NCBI GenBank assembly: GCA_009703545.1
Contig: WLFX01000073.1
Coordinates: 1 to 5,685 of the forward strand
Direction of reading: 5' to 3'
DNA length: 5,685 bases
Origin: Actinomycetota bacterium
GTDB taxonomy: Bacteria > Actinomycetota > Actinomycetes > Actinomycetales > Microbacteriaceae
The notes under the pieces are model-generated. The model searched no databases. It was not told where the DNA came from and worked only from the letters and a program-made list of their open reading frames with translations. Numbering within the stretch: position 1 is the stretch's first letter; every line of letters begins with the position of its first letter. Both the position numbers and the translations under genes were made by a program. Below are positions 1 through 5,673 of this stretch, in pieces.

Positions 1-68
1 GACTAATGACGCTCGAAAATCGTATACAAATCGACGGTCAGGGAACTGCGATGTGGTTTCGGGCGACG

Positions 69-473
69 TTAACGGGTGACTGACACCGGGCTCATGAATG
101 GTCGCAGAGCGATACCAATCAGCCAGTTGCACAGCGACATGGCGAGTGCACCGATGACGCCCCACGAAAAGTCGTCGATCACAAGACCGAAGCCCATGTA
201 GGGCGTCGCTTGCGACACGAGCATCAAGAGGCTGGCATTGACGAGAAGCGCGACAAGCCCCAATGTCAGAAGATACAGAGGGAATGCAACGATCCGGATG
301 AAATTTCCGATGACGGCGTTGACGATTCCGAATACGGCTGCCACGGCCGCGTACGAGAGAACGAGATTTGCTTCACCAGAACTGAACGGAATCAGGTGAA
401 TTCCCACAACGAACGAGTCCGCTATCCACAGAGCGGCGGTGTTGATGATTAGTCCCAAAAGCAGTCGAGTCAT
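69..473 (-). CDS. YvlD-like / 'phage holin family' four-helix membrane protein
   Basis: A 134-residue integral membrane protein with no enzymatic motif. Four hydrophobic segments can be seen, at about residues 3-25, 36-56, 60-87 and 103-124. The central part, with FGIVNAVIGNFIRI at 48-61 followed by a Pro-containing LLTLGL stretch, resembles the signature of the DUF360 / Phage_holin_4_2 family (YvlD of Bacillus). Length matches the family (roughly 110-135 residues). Despite the family name, these are chromosomal proteins of unknown role at the cell membrane, and no lysis function should be assumed. The start at 473 places ATG 6 nt after a TAGGCT -10 box with no Shine-Dalgarno sequence, which suggests a leaderless mRNA. 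The gene is divergent from bkdA, with 145 bp between the two starts. Family membership is recognised from sequence memory; the function is not known. Confidence 0.8.
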   Translation of the reverse strand: MTRLLLGLIINTAALWIADSFVVGIHLIPFSSGEANLVLSYAAVAAVFGIVNAVIGNFIRIVAFPLYLLTLGLVALLVNASLLMLVSQATPYMGFGLVIDDFSWGVIGALAMSLCNWLIGIALRPFMSPVSVTR

Positions 474-479
474 GTCAAT

Positions 480-510
480 AGCCTACGGCGGAGTGAGGAA
501 GTTAGAACAA
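480..510 (-). promoter_or_regulatory. Putative leaderless promoter of the minus-strand membrane protein
   Basis: Read on the minus strand, TAGGCT (480-485) fits the actinobacterial TAnnnT -10 pattern and ends exactly 6 nt before the ATG at 473, so transcription would begin at or next to the start codon. The -35 is weak: TTGTTC (505-510) would need a long 19-bp spacer. No ribosome binding site lies between the -10 and the ATG, which supports a leaderless transcript. Confidence 0.45.
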
Positions 511-583
511 AAGACATCTCGTGCCTTGGCGAAGGAACAGGACCAATGTTGACGCGCGAGCCGACACAAACCGCCTCCGACAA

Positions 584-612
584 TCGTCAACAAACGCCGT
601 TACGGCTAGTCT
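584..612 (+). promoter_or_regulatory. Putative leaderless promoter of the bkdABC operon
   Basis: TAGTCT (607-612) matches TAnnnT and ends 6 nt before the ATG at 619. TCGTCA (584-589) lies 17 bp upstream and shares four of six bases with TTGACA. There is no purine-rich Shine-Dalgarno stretch before the ATG, so transcription and translation probably start at the same base. The -10 fit is good and the -35 modest. Confidence 0.5.
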
Positions 613-618
613 GGTCTC

Positions 619-1731
619 ATGCCGTATACCGAGGCAACTCTTCAACTGCTGTCGATCGACGGGACTCTTGTCGAAAGCGATCGGACGGCGGAATATCGTG
701 CGCTCGTCGACAAACTGAGCGACGTGCAACTTCAGAATTTCTACCGCGAGATGGTGGTCACGAGACGATTCGATATCGAGTCGGGAAACCTTCAACGCCA
801 GGGTCAACTTGCATTGTGGGTTCCCAGCCTCGGTCAAGAAGCGGCTCAGGTTGGGTCCGGGTTCGCAACTCGAAACCAGGACACCATTTTTCCGTCCTAC
901 CGCGAACACGCGGTTGCGCGAATTCGAGGAATCGATCCCGTCGCCATCCTCTCGTTACTTCGCGGCGTCACGAACGGCGGTTGGAACCCTAATGACTCGA
1001 AGTTCCGTCTGTACACTCTTGTTCTTGCAACGCAGACGCTCCACGCAGTCGGCTACGCGATGGGAACCGTGCTGGACGGGAAATCGGGAACTGGAAAGCC
1101 CGATGTCGACGAGGCCACGATTGTTTATTTCGGTGACGGCGCATCGAGCGAGGGAGACTCAAACGAAGCTCTCGTTTTCGCGCAGTCTTATCAGTCGCCT
1201 ATCGTCTTTTTCTTGCAAAACAACCAGTACGCCATTTCAGTTCCTGTTTCGCGCCAATCTCGCAGCCCGCTCTATCTGCGGGGAGAAGGGTTCGGAATCC
1301 CGTCGCTTCAAATCGACGGAAACGACGTTCTCATTTCGTACGCTGTTACCAAGGTTGCCCTCGACGACGCTCGCGCCGGCAAGGGACCTCGCTTCATCGA
1401 AGCCCAGACGTACCGCCTCGGCGCGCACACGACCAGCGACGACCCGACCAAGTATCGCGAACAGGCTGAAGAGGATTTGTGGAAGGAACGAGACCCGATT
1501 TCGCGTTTCGAAAAGTTCCTTCGTGCCAAGGGCGAATCCGACAAGTTCTTTGCCGCGGTGAAGGCCGAAGGAGAAGACCTCGCCGCCAATGTTCGTGCTC
1601 GTGTTCTCGCACTTACGCCTCCGTCCACCGACGTAATGTTCGACCATGTTTATACCGACGAGCACCCCGTCATTGCTGCTCAAAAGGCATGGCTGGCGGA
1701 GTACGAAGCGTCCTACGGGGGTTCCCGATGA
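619..1731 (+). CDS. bkdA: Branched-chain 2-oxo acid dehydrogenase E1 component, alpha subunit
   Basis: A 370-residue thiamine-diphosphate enzyme subunit. With the beta subunit it decarboxylates 2-oxo acids and passes the acyl group to the lipoyl arm of E2 in the cytoplasm. Visible hallmarks are the ThDP/Mg motif, starting GDG at 172-174 and closing with NN at 201-202, and the active-site loop YRLGAHTTSDDPTKYR at 265-280, whose His270 and SDD match the conserved E1-alpha loop. Length is normal for the family. The N-terminal FYREMVVTRRFD stretch resembles actinobacterial BkdA (annotated PdhA in many genomes; the M. tuberculosis 'PdhABC' was shown to be a branched-chain enzyme). The start at 619 is preferred because a -10 box sits 6 nt upstream and the upstream bases lack a ribosome binding site. 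It overlaps bkdB by 4 nt (ATGA). Substrate choice, branched-chain rather than pyruvate, is inferred from family resemblance only. Confidence 0.9.
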   Translation: MPYTEATLQLLSIDGTLVESDRTAEYRALVDKLSDVQLQNFYREMVVTRRFDIESGNLQRQGQLALWVPSLGQEAAQVGSGFATRNQDTIFPSYREHAVARIRGIDPVAILSLLRGVTNGGWNPNDSKFRLYTLVLATQTLHAVGYAMGTVLDGKSGTGKPDVDEATIVYFGDGASSEGDSNEALVFAQSYQSPIVFFLQNNQYAISVPVSRQSRSPLYLRGEGFGIPSLQIDGNDVLISYAVTKVALDDARAGKGPRFIEAQTYRLGAHTTSDDPTKYREQAEEDLWKERDPISRFEKFLRAKGESDKFFAAVKAEGEDLAANVRARVLALTPPSTDVMFDHVYTDEHPVIAAQKAWLAEYEASYGGSR

Positions 1732-2705
1732 GCGAATCACTGTCGATGGCTAAAGCCATCAATCTCGGCCTTCAACGTGCGATGCGCGAGAACGACAAGG
1801 TTGTCCTGATGGGTGAAGACATCGGCACTCTCGGTGGCGTCTTCCGCGTAACCGAGGGCCTCAAGACCGAATTTGGCGAGAACCGCGTTTTGGACACGCC
1901 TCTCGCAGAGTCGGGAATCGTCGGAACGGCGATCGGCCTCGCAATGCGCGGGTACCGCCCGGTCTGCGAAATCCAGTTCGACGGTTTCGTGTTCCCGGCG
2001 TTCGACCAGATTATGTCTCAACTTGCAAAGCAGACGTCGCGACACCAAGGTGACCAGTCTTTCCCCATCGTCATCCGAATCCCTTACGGCGGGCACATCG
2101 GCGCTGTCGAACACCACCAAGAGAGCCCCGAGGCTTATTTCGCTCACACAGCAGGGCTTCGGGTACTCTCTCCGGCGACGCCTAACGACGGTTATCACAT
2201 GATCCAACAGGCGATTCAGTCGAACGACCCGGTCATTTTTCTCGAACCGAAGGCTCGCTATTGGCCGAAGGGGGACGTCGACATCAACGGAACCCCTGCG
2301 CCAGTGCACCAGTCACGAGTCGTCCGAACCGGAACAGATGTCACGGTAGTCGGGCATGGCGCGATGGTCGCGATGCTGCTCGATGCGGCTGAGGTCGCCA
2401 AGGGCGAGGGAATCAGCCTCGAGGTCATTGATTTACGGTCGCTGTCACCTGTCGATTACGACCCCATCATCGCATCGGTTGAGAAAACCGGACGACTCGT
2501 GGTGGCGCAGGAAGCGTCGGGGAATGCGTCCGTCGGTTCTGAAGTCGCAGCCACCGTTGCCGAACGCGCCTTCTATTTCTTGCAGTCCCCGGTGTTGCGC
2601 GTCAGTGGGTTTGATGTTCCGTTCCCGCCCGCGAACCTCGAGGGGATATTTCTTCCTGACGTTGACCGAATTCTCGACGCCGTCGATCGATCGAGAGGGT
2701 ACTGA
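1728..2705 (+). CDS. bkdB: Branched-chain 2-oxo acid dehydrogenase E1 component, beta subunit
   Basis: A 325-residue E1-beta (transketolase-type pyrimidine-binding domain, then C-terminal domain), partner of BkdA in an alpha2-beta2 decarboxylase. Seen in the sequence: MGEDIG at 28-33; DTPLAESG at 56-63, whose Glu61 corresponds to the glutamate that activates the ThDP aminopyrimidine; [18 protein letters not shown] at 121-138 with the active-site His region at 129-130; and the FLEPKARYW stretch at 171-179. The C-terminal domain includes [10 protein letters not shown] (204-213) and ends in the family-typical [15 protein letters not shown]. The start at 1728 overlaps the bkdA stop as ATGA and follows a G-run at about 1717-1721, implying translational coupling. 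A second ATG at 1746 (MAKAINLGL) is a possible alternative start. An in-frame extension upstream to 1479 lies inside bkdA and is not real. Length is usual (about 325). Confidence 0.92.
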   Translation: MSESLSMAKAINLGLQRAMRENDKVVLMGEDIGTLGGVFRVTEGLKTEFGENRVLDTPLAESGIVGTAIGLAMRGYRPVCEIQFDGFVFPAFDQIMSQLAKQTSRHQGDQSFPIVIRIPYGGHIGAVEHHQESPEAYFAHTAGLRVLSPATPNDGYHMIQQAIQSNDPVIFLEPKARYWPKGDVDINGTPAPVHQSRVVRTGTDVTVVGHGAMVAMLLDAAEVAKGEGISLEVIDLRSLSPVDYDPIIASVEKTGRLVVAQEASGNASVGSEVAATVAERAFYFLQSPVLRVSGFDVPFPPANLEGIFLPDVDRILDAVDRSRGY

Positions 2706-2707
2706 CC

Positions 2708-4048
2708 GTGGCCGTAGTTGATTTTCCGCTCCCGGACGTTGGTGAGGGTCTGACCGAGGCCGAAATCGTTCAGTGGCGCGTAAAGAAGGGCGACGTCGTA
2801 GCGGTAAACGATATCTTGGTTGAGATTGAGACCGCGAAGTCGCTCGTCGAATTGCCCAGCCCGTTTGCGGGCACCATCGTCGCCTTGCTCGCTGGTGAGG
2901 GGGATACCGTGCCCGTCGGCACTGCGATCATTCAGGTTGATTCCGAGAGCGGTGTTCCAGCGACTCTTCACCCCGCTCCCGAACCAGCGGCTACAATCGC
3001 TGCGCCAGACACCAAAGCTAAAGGAAAGACCAAAACGGAACCCGCCGCTGAGGCCGTGCTGGTCGGTTATGGAAGCGCCGGCCACGTGACATCACGACGC
3101 GGTTCGCGCATATCGCCCAATATCCCGCCAGAGATTCCCCACGCAACCTCTGGCGACGAACCCGTCGTGTACCCGCCTGCCGGAGCAACCTCTGTGATGG
3201 CGAAGCCTCCCGTGCGAAAGCTGGCGAAGGAACTCGGCGTCGACATCACGAAGGTTTTGGCAACGGGCGCTCGCGGTGAAGTGACCCGCGACGACGTGGT
3301 TCGCCAATCCCAGGTCAAAACGGTGTTCCGCAACGTGGAAACTCCCGAATGGCCCAGTGAGCGCGAGGAATATATTCCCGTCAAGGGCGTGCGAAAAGCG
3401 ATTGCGACCGCGATGGTCAAGTCAAAGTTTGAAGCTCCGCACGTGTCGGTTTTCGTCGACGTTGACGCGACGCGAACGATGGACTTCGTCAAGCGCCTTA
3501 AGGCATCGCCGGACTTCCAGGGAATTCGCATTTCCCCACTCCTGGTGATGGCTCGGGCCGTCATCTGGGCGGTTCAGCGGAACCCGAACGTGAATTCGTC
3601 GTGGACTGACAAGGACATCATCGTTCACCACTACGTCAATCTCGGCATCGCCGCGGCAACTCCGCGCGGACTCATCGTGCCGAATGTCAAAGAGGCGCAC
3701 ACGCTCAACATGAAGCAGTTGGCGCTCGGCCTCGAGAACCTCACGGTGACGGCCCGCGACGGTAAGACGACGATTGACGACATGTCGAACGGCACAATCA
3801 CGATCACGAACCTCGGCTCGTTCGGTGTCGATACAGGAACCCCGATCATCAATCCCGGTGAAGTCAGCATTGTCGTTCTGGGGGCGATCAAGCAAAAACC
3901 GTGGGTTGTCGACGGCCGGATCGAACCTCGTTTCGTCACGACCATCGGTGCATCGTTCGACCATCGGGTTGTCGACGGCGACGTCGCAAGCCGTTTCTTG
4001 GCGGATGTCGCGAGCATCATCGAAGAACCCGCGATGCTGCTGGACTAA
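2708..4048 (+). CDS. bkdC: Branched-chain 2-oxo acid dehydrogenase E2 (dihydrolipoamide acyltransferase)
   Basis: A 446-residue core acyltransferase that accepts the acyl group on a swinging lipoyl arm and transfers it to CoA. Domains in order: one lipoyl domain (about 3-78) with the lipoylation site ETAKS, Lys44; an Ala/Pro/Lys-rich flexible linker (about 80-160); a peripheral-subunit-binding domain (about 164-199, [14 protein letters not shown] followed by [11 protein letters not shown]); and the catalytic domain (about 220-446) ending with the active-site motif DHRVVDG, His419 and Asp423. It starts with GTG at 2708, two bases after the bkdB stop, with GAGAGG (2693-2698) as ribosome binding site. 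The linker carries a short conserved-looking patch, [17 protein letters not shown] (118-134). No E3 gene follows, so dihydrolipoamide dehydrogenase must come from elsewhere. A single lipoyl domain and ETAKS fit a branched-chain E2 better than actinobacterial SucB/AceF, though substrate is not proven. Confidence 0.92.
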   Translation: MAVVDFPLPDVGEGLTEAEIVQWRVKKGDVVAVNDILVEIETAKSLVELPSPFAGTIVALLAGEGDTVPVGTAIIQVDSESGVPATLHPAPEPAATIAAPDTKAKGKTKTEPAAEAVLVGYGSAGHVTSRRGSRISPNIPPEIPHATSGDEPVVYPPAGATSVMAKPPVRKLAKELGVDITKVLATGARGEVTRDDVVRQSQVKTVFRNVETPEWPSEREEYIPVKGVRKAIATAMVKSKFEAPHVSVFVDVDATRTMDFVKRLKASPDFQGIRISPLLVMARAVIWAVQRNPNVNSSWTDKDIIVHHYVNLGIAAATPRGLIVPNVKEAHTLNMKQLALGLENLTVTARDGKTTIDDMSNGTITITNLGSFGVDTGTPIINPGEVSIVVLGAIKQKPWVVDGRIEPRFVTTIGASFDHRVVDGDVASRFLADVASIIEEPAMLLD

Positions 4049-4051
4049 TTA

Positions 4052-4068
4052 TTGACAATCGTTCTCAA
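4052..4068. promoter_or_regulatory. Zur-type operator 1, overlapping the -35 and spacer
   Basis: TTGACAAT-C-GTTCTCAA is an inverted repeat centred on 4060 with 6 of 8 base pairs symmetric. Its 15-bp core fits the 7-1-7 Fur-superfamily pattern TGATAATnATTATCA at 11 of 14 defined positions. It covers the -35 hexamer and part of the spacer, so a bound repressor would block RNA polymerase. The zur gene 0.3 kb downstream in the same unit points to Zur as the binding protein. Binding itself is an inference. Confidence 0.65.
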
Positions 4069-4080
4069 TAACGCTAGTTT
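4052..4080 (+). promoter_or_regulatory. Promoter of the small membrane protein-zur unit
   Basis: A perfect -35 TTGACA (4052-4057) is followed after 17 bp by TAGTTT (4075-4080), a TAnnnT -10. The -10 ends immediately before an ATG at 4081 and exactly 6 nt before a second in-frame ATG at 4087, so the expected transcription start is at or next to 4087. The promoter begins 3 bp after the bkdC stop codon. It overlaps one Zur-type inverted repeat and is followed by another. Confidence 0.7.
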
Positions 4081-4081
4081 A

Positions 4082-4096
4082 TGAGAATGATAATCA
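4082..4096. promoter_or_regulatory. Zur-type operator 2, inside the first codons
   Basis: TGAGAAT-G-ATAATCA, centred on 4089 and 29 bp from operator 1, fits TGATAATnATTATCA at 12 of 14 positions. It spans the predicted transcription start and the first codons of the downstream gene. The stretch 4083-4101 also matches the classical Fur box GATAATGATAATCATTATC at 15 of 19 positions, so Fur cannot be excluded from sequence alone. The adjacent zur favours zinc control. Confidence 0.65.
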
Positions 4097-4365
4097 ATAA
4101 GCTTGCTGCAGATTTACACGACGCCGGACTGTCATTTTGGGACGAACTTCTGTCCATCTCTCTTGACCCGGCCCACATTCTCTCGGAATTGATCTGGCAA
4201 GTTGTATTTGACGGGCTTTTTGTGGCATTTCTCTACGGGGTCGTGTACAAACGGTGGTTGCTGCCTCGACTCCGACGCGAGATTCACAAGGATCTGGACG
4301 CCGAACATGGAATCGAACACCACGATGATCACATTCACATCACGGGTGTCAAGGATCACGATTGA
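4087..4365 (+). CDS. Unrecognised single-pass membrane protein with His/Asp-rich tail
   Basis: I do not recognise the family. From ATG 4087 it has 92 residues; an in-frame ATG at 4081 would add two. I prefer 4087 because the -10 box ends at 4080, so 4081 would lie upstream of the expected transcript start, and no Shine-Dalgarno sequence precedes either ATG. The N-terminal 30 or so residues look amphipathic (KLAADLHDAGLSFWDELLS). One membrane helix is likely at about residues 33-54 (LIWQVVFDGLFVAFLYGVVY region), followed by a strongly basic patch (KRWLLPRLRREIHK), which by the positive-inside rule would place the tail in the cytoplasm. The last 20 or so residues hold six His plus several Asp/Glu (EHHDDHIHI core), a plausible metal-binding tail. 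It precedes zur by 10 nt under a promoter with two Zur-type boxes. A role in zinc handling or sensing is inferred from that context. Confidence 0.75.
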   Translation: MIINKLAADLHDAGLSFWDELLSISLDPAHILSELIWQVVFDGLFVAFLYGVVYKRWLLPRLRREIHKDLDAEHGIEHHDDHIHITGVKDHD

Positions 4366-4375
4366 GAACGCCACG

Positions 4376-4747
4376 ATGAAACGAAACACACAACAACGAA
4401 CCAGGGTGACGGCCGCTCTGACTGACTCGCGCGAATTCATATCGGCCCAAGACCTTCACGCGATGCTCGGCGCTGGCGCACCATCGCTGGCAACCGTCTA
4501 TCGAACCTTGCAGGGCCTTTCCGAGGAGGGCGCGGTTGATTCCGTCAACCGGAATGGCGAATCGCTGTATCGACTGTGTGGCACGGCCCACCATCACCAT
4601 CTCGTGTGCATCGATTGTGCGGCGACCGTCGAACTCGACGGGGATGAAATCGAACAATGGGCTGTGCGAAATGCGAGCGAACACGGATTCACGATGACCA
4701 CGCATATCGCCGAGATTTATGGGCGATGCGCGACCTGTTCCACCTGA
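4376..4747 (+). CDS. zur: Zinc uptake regulator Zur (Fur family repressor)
   Basis: A 123-residue DNA-binding zinc sensor. The N-terminal winged helix (about 1-65) includes the recognition helix SLATVYRTLQGL (37-48); the C-terminal part is the dimerisation and metal-binding domain. Compared with the ligands I recall for M. tuberculosis Zur (FurB), all appear present: regulatory site Asp55, Cys68, His73, His75; structural site Cys78, Cys81, Cys118, Cys121 (two CxxC pairs); third site His72, His74, Glu93, His110. This favours zinc over iron sensing. The ATG at 4376 is chosen because MKRNTQQR aligns with typical Zur N-termini; upstream in-frame ATGs lie inside the preceding gene in another frame. 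The ribosome binding site is weak (GAGAA at 4364-4368). It follows the small membrane protein by 10 nt, so it is probably co-transcribed and autoregulated through the two upstream boxes. At 123 residues it is slightly short for the family. Confidence 0.93.
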   Translation: MKRNTQQRTRVTAALTDSREFISAQDLHAMLGAGAPSLATVYRTLQGLSEEGAVDSVNRNGESLYRLCGTAHHHHLVCIDCAATVELDGDEIEQWAVRNASEHGFTMTTHIAEIYGRCATCST

Positions 4748-4749
4748 GT

Positions 4750-4778
4750 TTGTGTGTCGTCGATTAATCGCGTACCCT
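4750..4778 (+). promoter_or_regulatory. Putative promoter of the rpmB-rpmG-rpsN operon
   Basis: TTGTGT (4750-4755), 17-bp spacer, TACCCT (4773-4778): TTGnnn and TAnnnT elements at ideal spacing directly after the zur stop. Transcription would start near 4785, giving a leader of about 104 nt. No Zur-type inverted repeat is visible here; a perfect 10-bp palindrome CGATTAATCG (4761-4770) lies in the spacer but does not match the Zur pattern. Confidence 0.5.
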
Positions 4779-4784
4779 TGAGAG

Positions 4785-4808
4785 GTTGCGCGTTCACGCG
4801 TGCACAAC
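4785..4808 (+). other. Hairpin at the predicted 5' end of the rpmB leader
   Basis: CGCG (4789-4792), loop TTCA, CGCG (4797-4800) forms the inner stem. GTTG (4785-4788) and CAAC (4805-4808) can extend it across a 4-nt TGCA bulge. It starts at the predicted first transcribed base. It may protect the mRNA 5' end or bind a regulator. There is no following T-run, so it is not a terminator. Confidence 0.35.
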
Positions 4809-4849
4809 GCGACTGTTTCACCGAATCGGTTGCAGACAAGTGATCTTGG

Positions 4850-4867
4850 GTGAGGTTCGTCCCTCAC
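4850..4867 (+). other. Hairpin just upstream of the rpmB ribosome binding site
   Basis: GTGAGG (4850-4855) pairs perfectly with CCTCAC (4862-4867) around a 6-nt loop TTCGTC. It ends 10 nt before the AGGAGA ribosome binding site, a position suited to translational control of a ribosomal protein operon. A hairpin with similar arms lies after rpsN. A function is not shown. Confidence 0.4.
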
Positions 4868-4888
4868 GGTAACTACAAGGAGAAAACC

Positions 4889-5125
4889 ATGGCAGCAGTG
4901 TGCCAGGTGACCGGAGCCGTTCCTGGTTTCGGACACAGCATTTCGCACTCGCACCGACGCACCAAGCGTCGGTTCGACCCGAACATCCAAAAGAAGACCT
5001 ATTACGTGCCGACTCTTGGACGCAAGGTCACGTTGACCCTCTCGGTCAAGGGGATCAAAACTATTGATGCACGCGGAATTGACGCCGTCATGCGCGATCT
5101 GATTGCTCGTGGGGTGAAGTTCTAA
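4889..5125 (+). CDS. rpmB: 50S ribosomal protein L28, zinc-independent form
   Basis: A 78-residue basic protein of the large ribosomal subunit. MAAVCQVTG followed by [18 protein letters not shown] and the C-terminal [14 protein letters not shown] are typical of L28. Only one cysteine (Cys5) remains; where zinc-ribbon L28 proteins have a CxxC, this one reads CQVT, so it belongs to the zinc-free 'C-minus' type. The start at 4889 follows AGGAGA (4878-4883) with 5 nt spacing; an in-frame ATG at 4850 lies within the leader hairpin and gives a non-family extension, so it is rejected. It is the first gene of a three-gene ribosomal operon and overlaps rpmG by one base (TAATG), implying coupled translation. 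No Zur box is visible upstream, so zinc repression is unlikely from this promoter. Confidence 0.95.
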   Translation: MAAVCQVTGAVPGFGHSISHSHRRTKRRFDPNIQKKTYYVPTLGRKVTLTLSVKGIKTIDARGIDAVMRDLIARGVKF

Positions 5126-5295
5126 TGGCTAAAAAGTCTCAAGACGTCCGCCCGATCATCAAGATGCGCTCGACCGCTGGCACGGGTTACACCTATGTCA
5201 CCCGCAAGAACCGTCGCAACGACCCCGACCGTCTCGTCTTGAAGAAGTATGACCCGGTTGTCCGCAAGCACGTTGAATTCCGTGAGGAGCGCTAA
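5125..5295 (+). CDS. rpmG: 50S ribosomal protein L33, zinc-independent form
   Basis: A 56-residue large-subunit protein. The core [20 protein letters not shown] and the ending [10 protein letters not shown] identify L33. There are no cysteines: the two CxxC pairs of zinc-binding L33 are replaced by S16-TA-G19 and D43-PV-V46, so it is the 'C-minus' form. It begins at the A of the rpmB stop (TAATG, 1-nt overlap) with a weak GGGGTG ribosome binding site inside rpmB, so it probably depends on translation of rpmB. It ends 2 nt before rpsN, and its last codons contain the rpsN ribosome binding site. Length is normal. Confidence 0.95.
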   Translation: MAKKSQDVRPIIKMRSTAGTGYTYVTRKNRRNDPDRLVLKKYDPVVRKHVEFREER

Positions 5296-5297
5296 CC

Positions 5298-5603
5298 ATG
5301 GCGAAGAAAAGCAAGATTGCTCGTAACGAGCAGCGCAAGGTCATTGTCGCTCGTTACGCGACCAAGCGTCTCGAACTCAAGAAGGCACTCGTTGACCCCA
5401 ACGGAACTGCCGAGTCACGCGAGGCCGCACGCCTCGGACTTCAGAAGCTTCCTCGTAACGCCTCGCCAGTTCGCGTGCGCGGACGCGACGCGATCGACGG
5501 CCGTCCCCGAGGTTTCCTCTCGAAATTCGGTATTTCGCGTGTTCGATTCCGTGAAATGGCACACCGTGGCGAATTGCCAGGCGTAAAGAAGTCTTCTTGG
5601 TAG
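5298..5603 (+). CDS. rpsN: 30S ribosomal protein S14, zinc-independent long form
   Basis: A 101-residue small-subunit protein of the long, cysteine-free S14 type; length equals that of E. coli S14 and differs from the roughly 61-residue zinc-binding form. Recognisable stretches are [26 protein letters not shown] and the invariant ending [13 protein letters not shown]. No cysteine is present anywhere. The ATG at 5298 follows GAGGAG (5284-5289, within the end of rpmG) with 8 nt spacing and is 2 nt after the rpmG stop. It is the last clear ribosomal gene of the rpmB-rpmG-rpsN unit. All three products avoid zinc, which fits the neighbouring zur, though control by Zur is not visible in the sequence. 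Confidence 0.96.
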   Translation: MAKKSKIARNEQRKVIVARYATKRLELKKALVDPNGTAESREAARLGLQKLPRNASPVRVRGRDAIDGRPRGFLSKFGISRVRFREMAHRGELPGVKKSSW

Positions 5604-5619
5604 TCTGAAACAGCGAAAT

Positions 5620-5635
5620 CGTGAGGAAACTCACG
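5620..5635 (+). other. Hairpin with GAAA tetraloop between rpsN and the next gene
   Basis: CGTGAG (5620-5625) and CTCACG (5630-5635) form a perfect 6-bp stem closed by a GAAA loop, a stable GNRA-type tetraloop. The following bases (GAAGAGC) are not a T-run, so it is unlikely to be a strong intrinsic terminator. It could set expression between rpsN and the next gene. Its arms share GTGAGG...CTCACGG with the hairpin before rpmB. Confidence 0.4.
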
Positions 5636-5673
5636 GAAGAGCAATTCATCAACACAGTCTCAGGAGGACTCGA

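Noticed and set aside
3..83. Open plus-strand frame entering from the left edge, about 26 codons, ending TGA at 81-83, possibly the 3' end of a convergent gene
   Set aside because: Too short to recognise, another frame is equally open over the same stretch, third-position composition is not distinctive, and it would overlap the end of the minus-strand membrane protein gene.
69..473. Prophage remnant suggested by the 'phage holin family' label
   Set aside because: This family is chromosomal and widespread; no other phage gene, integrase or attachment site is visible.
577..593. Zur-like sequence upstream of bkdA sharing the 9-mer GACAATCGT with operator 1
   Set aside because: The right half does not complete the inverted repeat and the shared bases partly reflect the -35 region, so Zur control of bkdABC is not supported.
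1479..1727. N-terminal extension of the bkdB reading frame
   Set aside because: It lies wholly within bkdA in another frame and does not resemble E1-beta; family homology begins at about 1728.
4202..4375. N-terminal extension of the zur reading frame
   Set aside because: It overlaps the small membrane protein gene in another frame and Zur homology begins at MKRNTQQR.
4761..4770. Perfect palindrome CGATTAATCG in the spacer of the rpmB promoter
   Set aside because: It does not fit the TGA-n-AAT Fur-superfamily pattern and a 10-bp palindrome can occur by chance.
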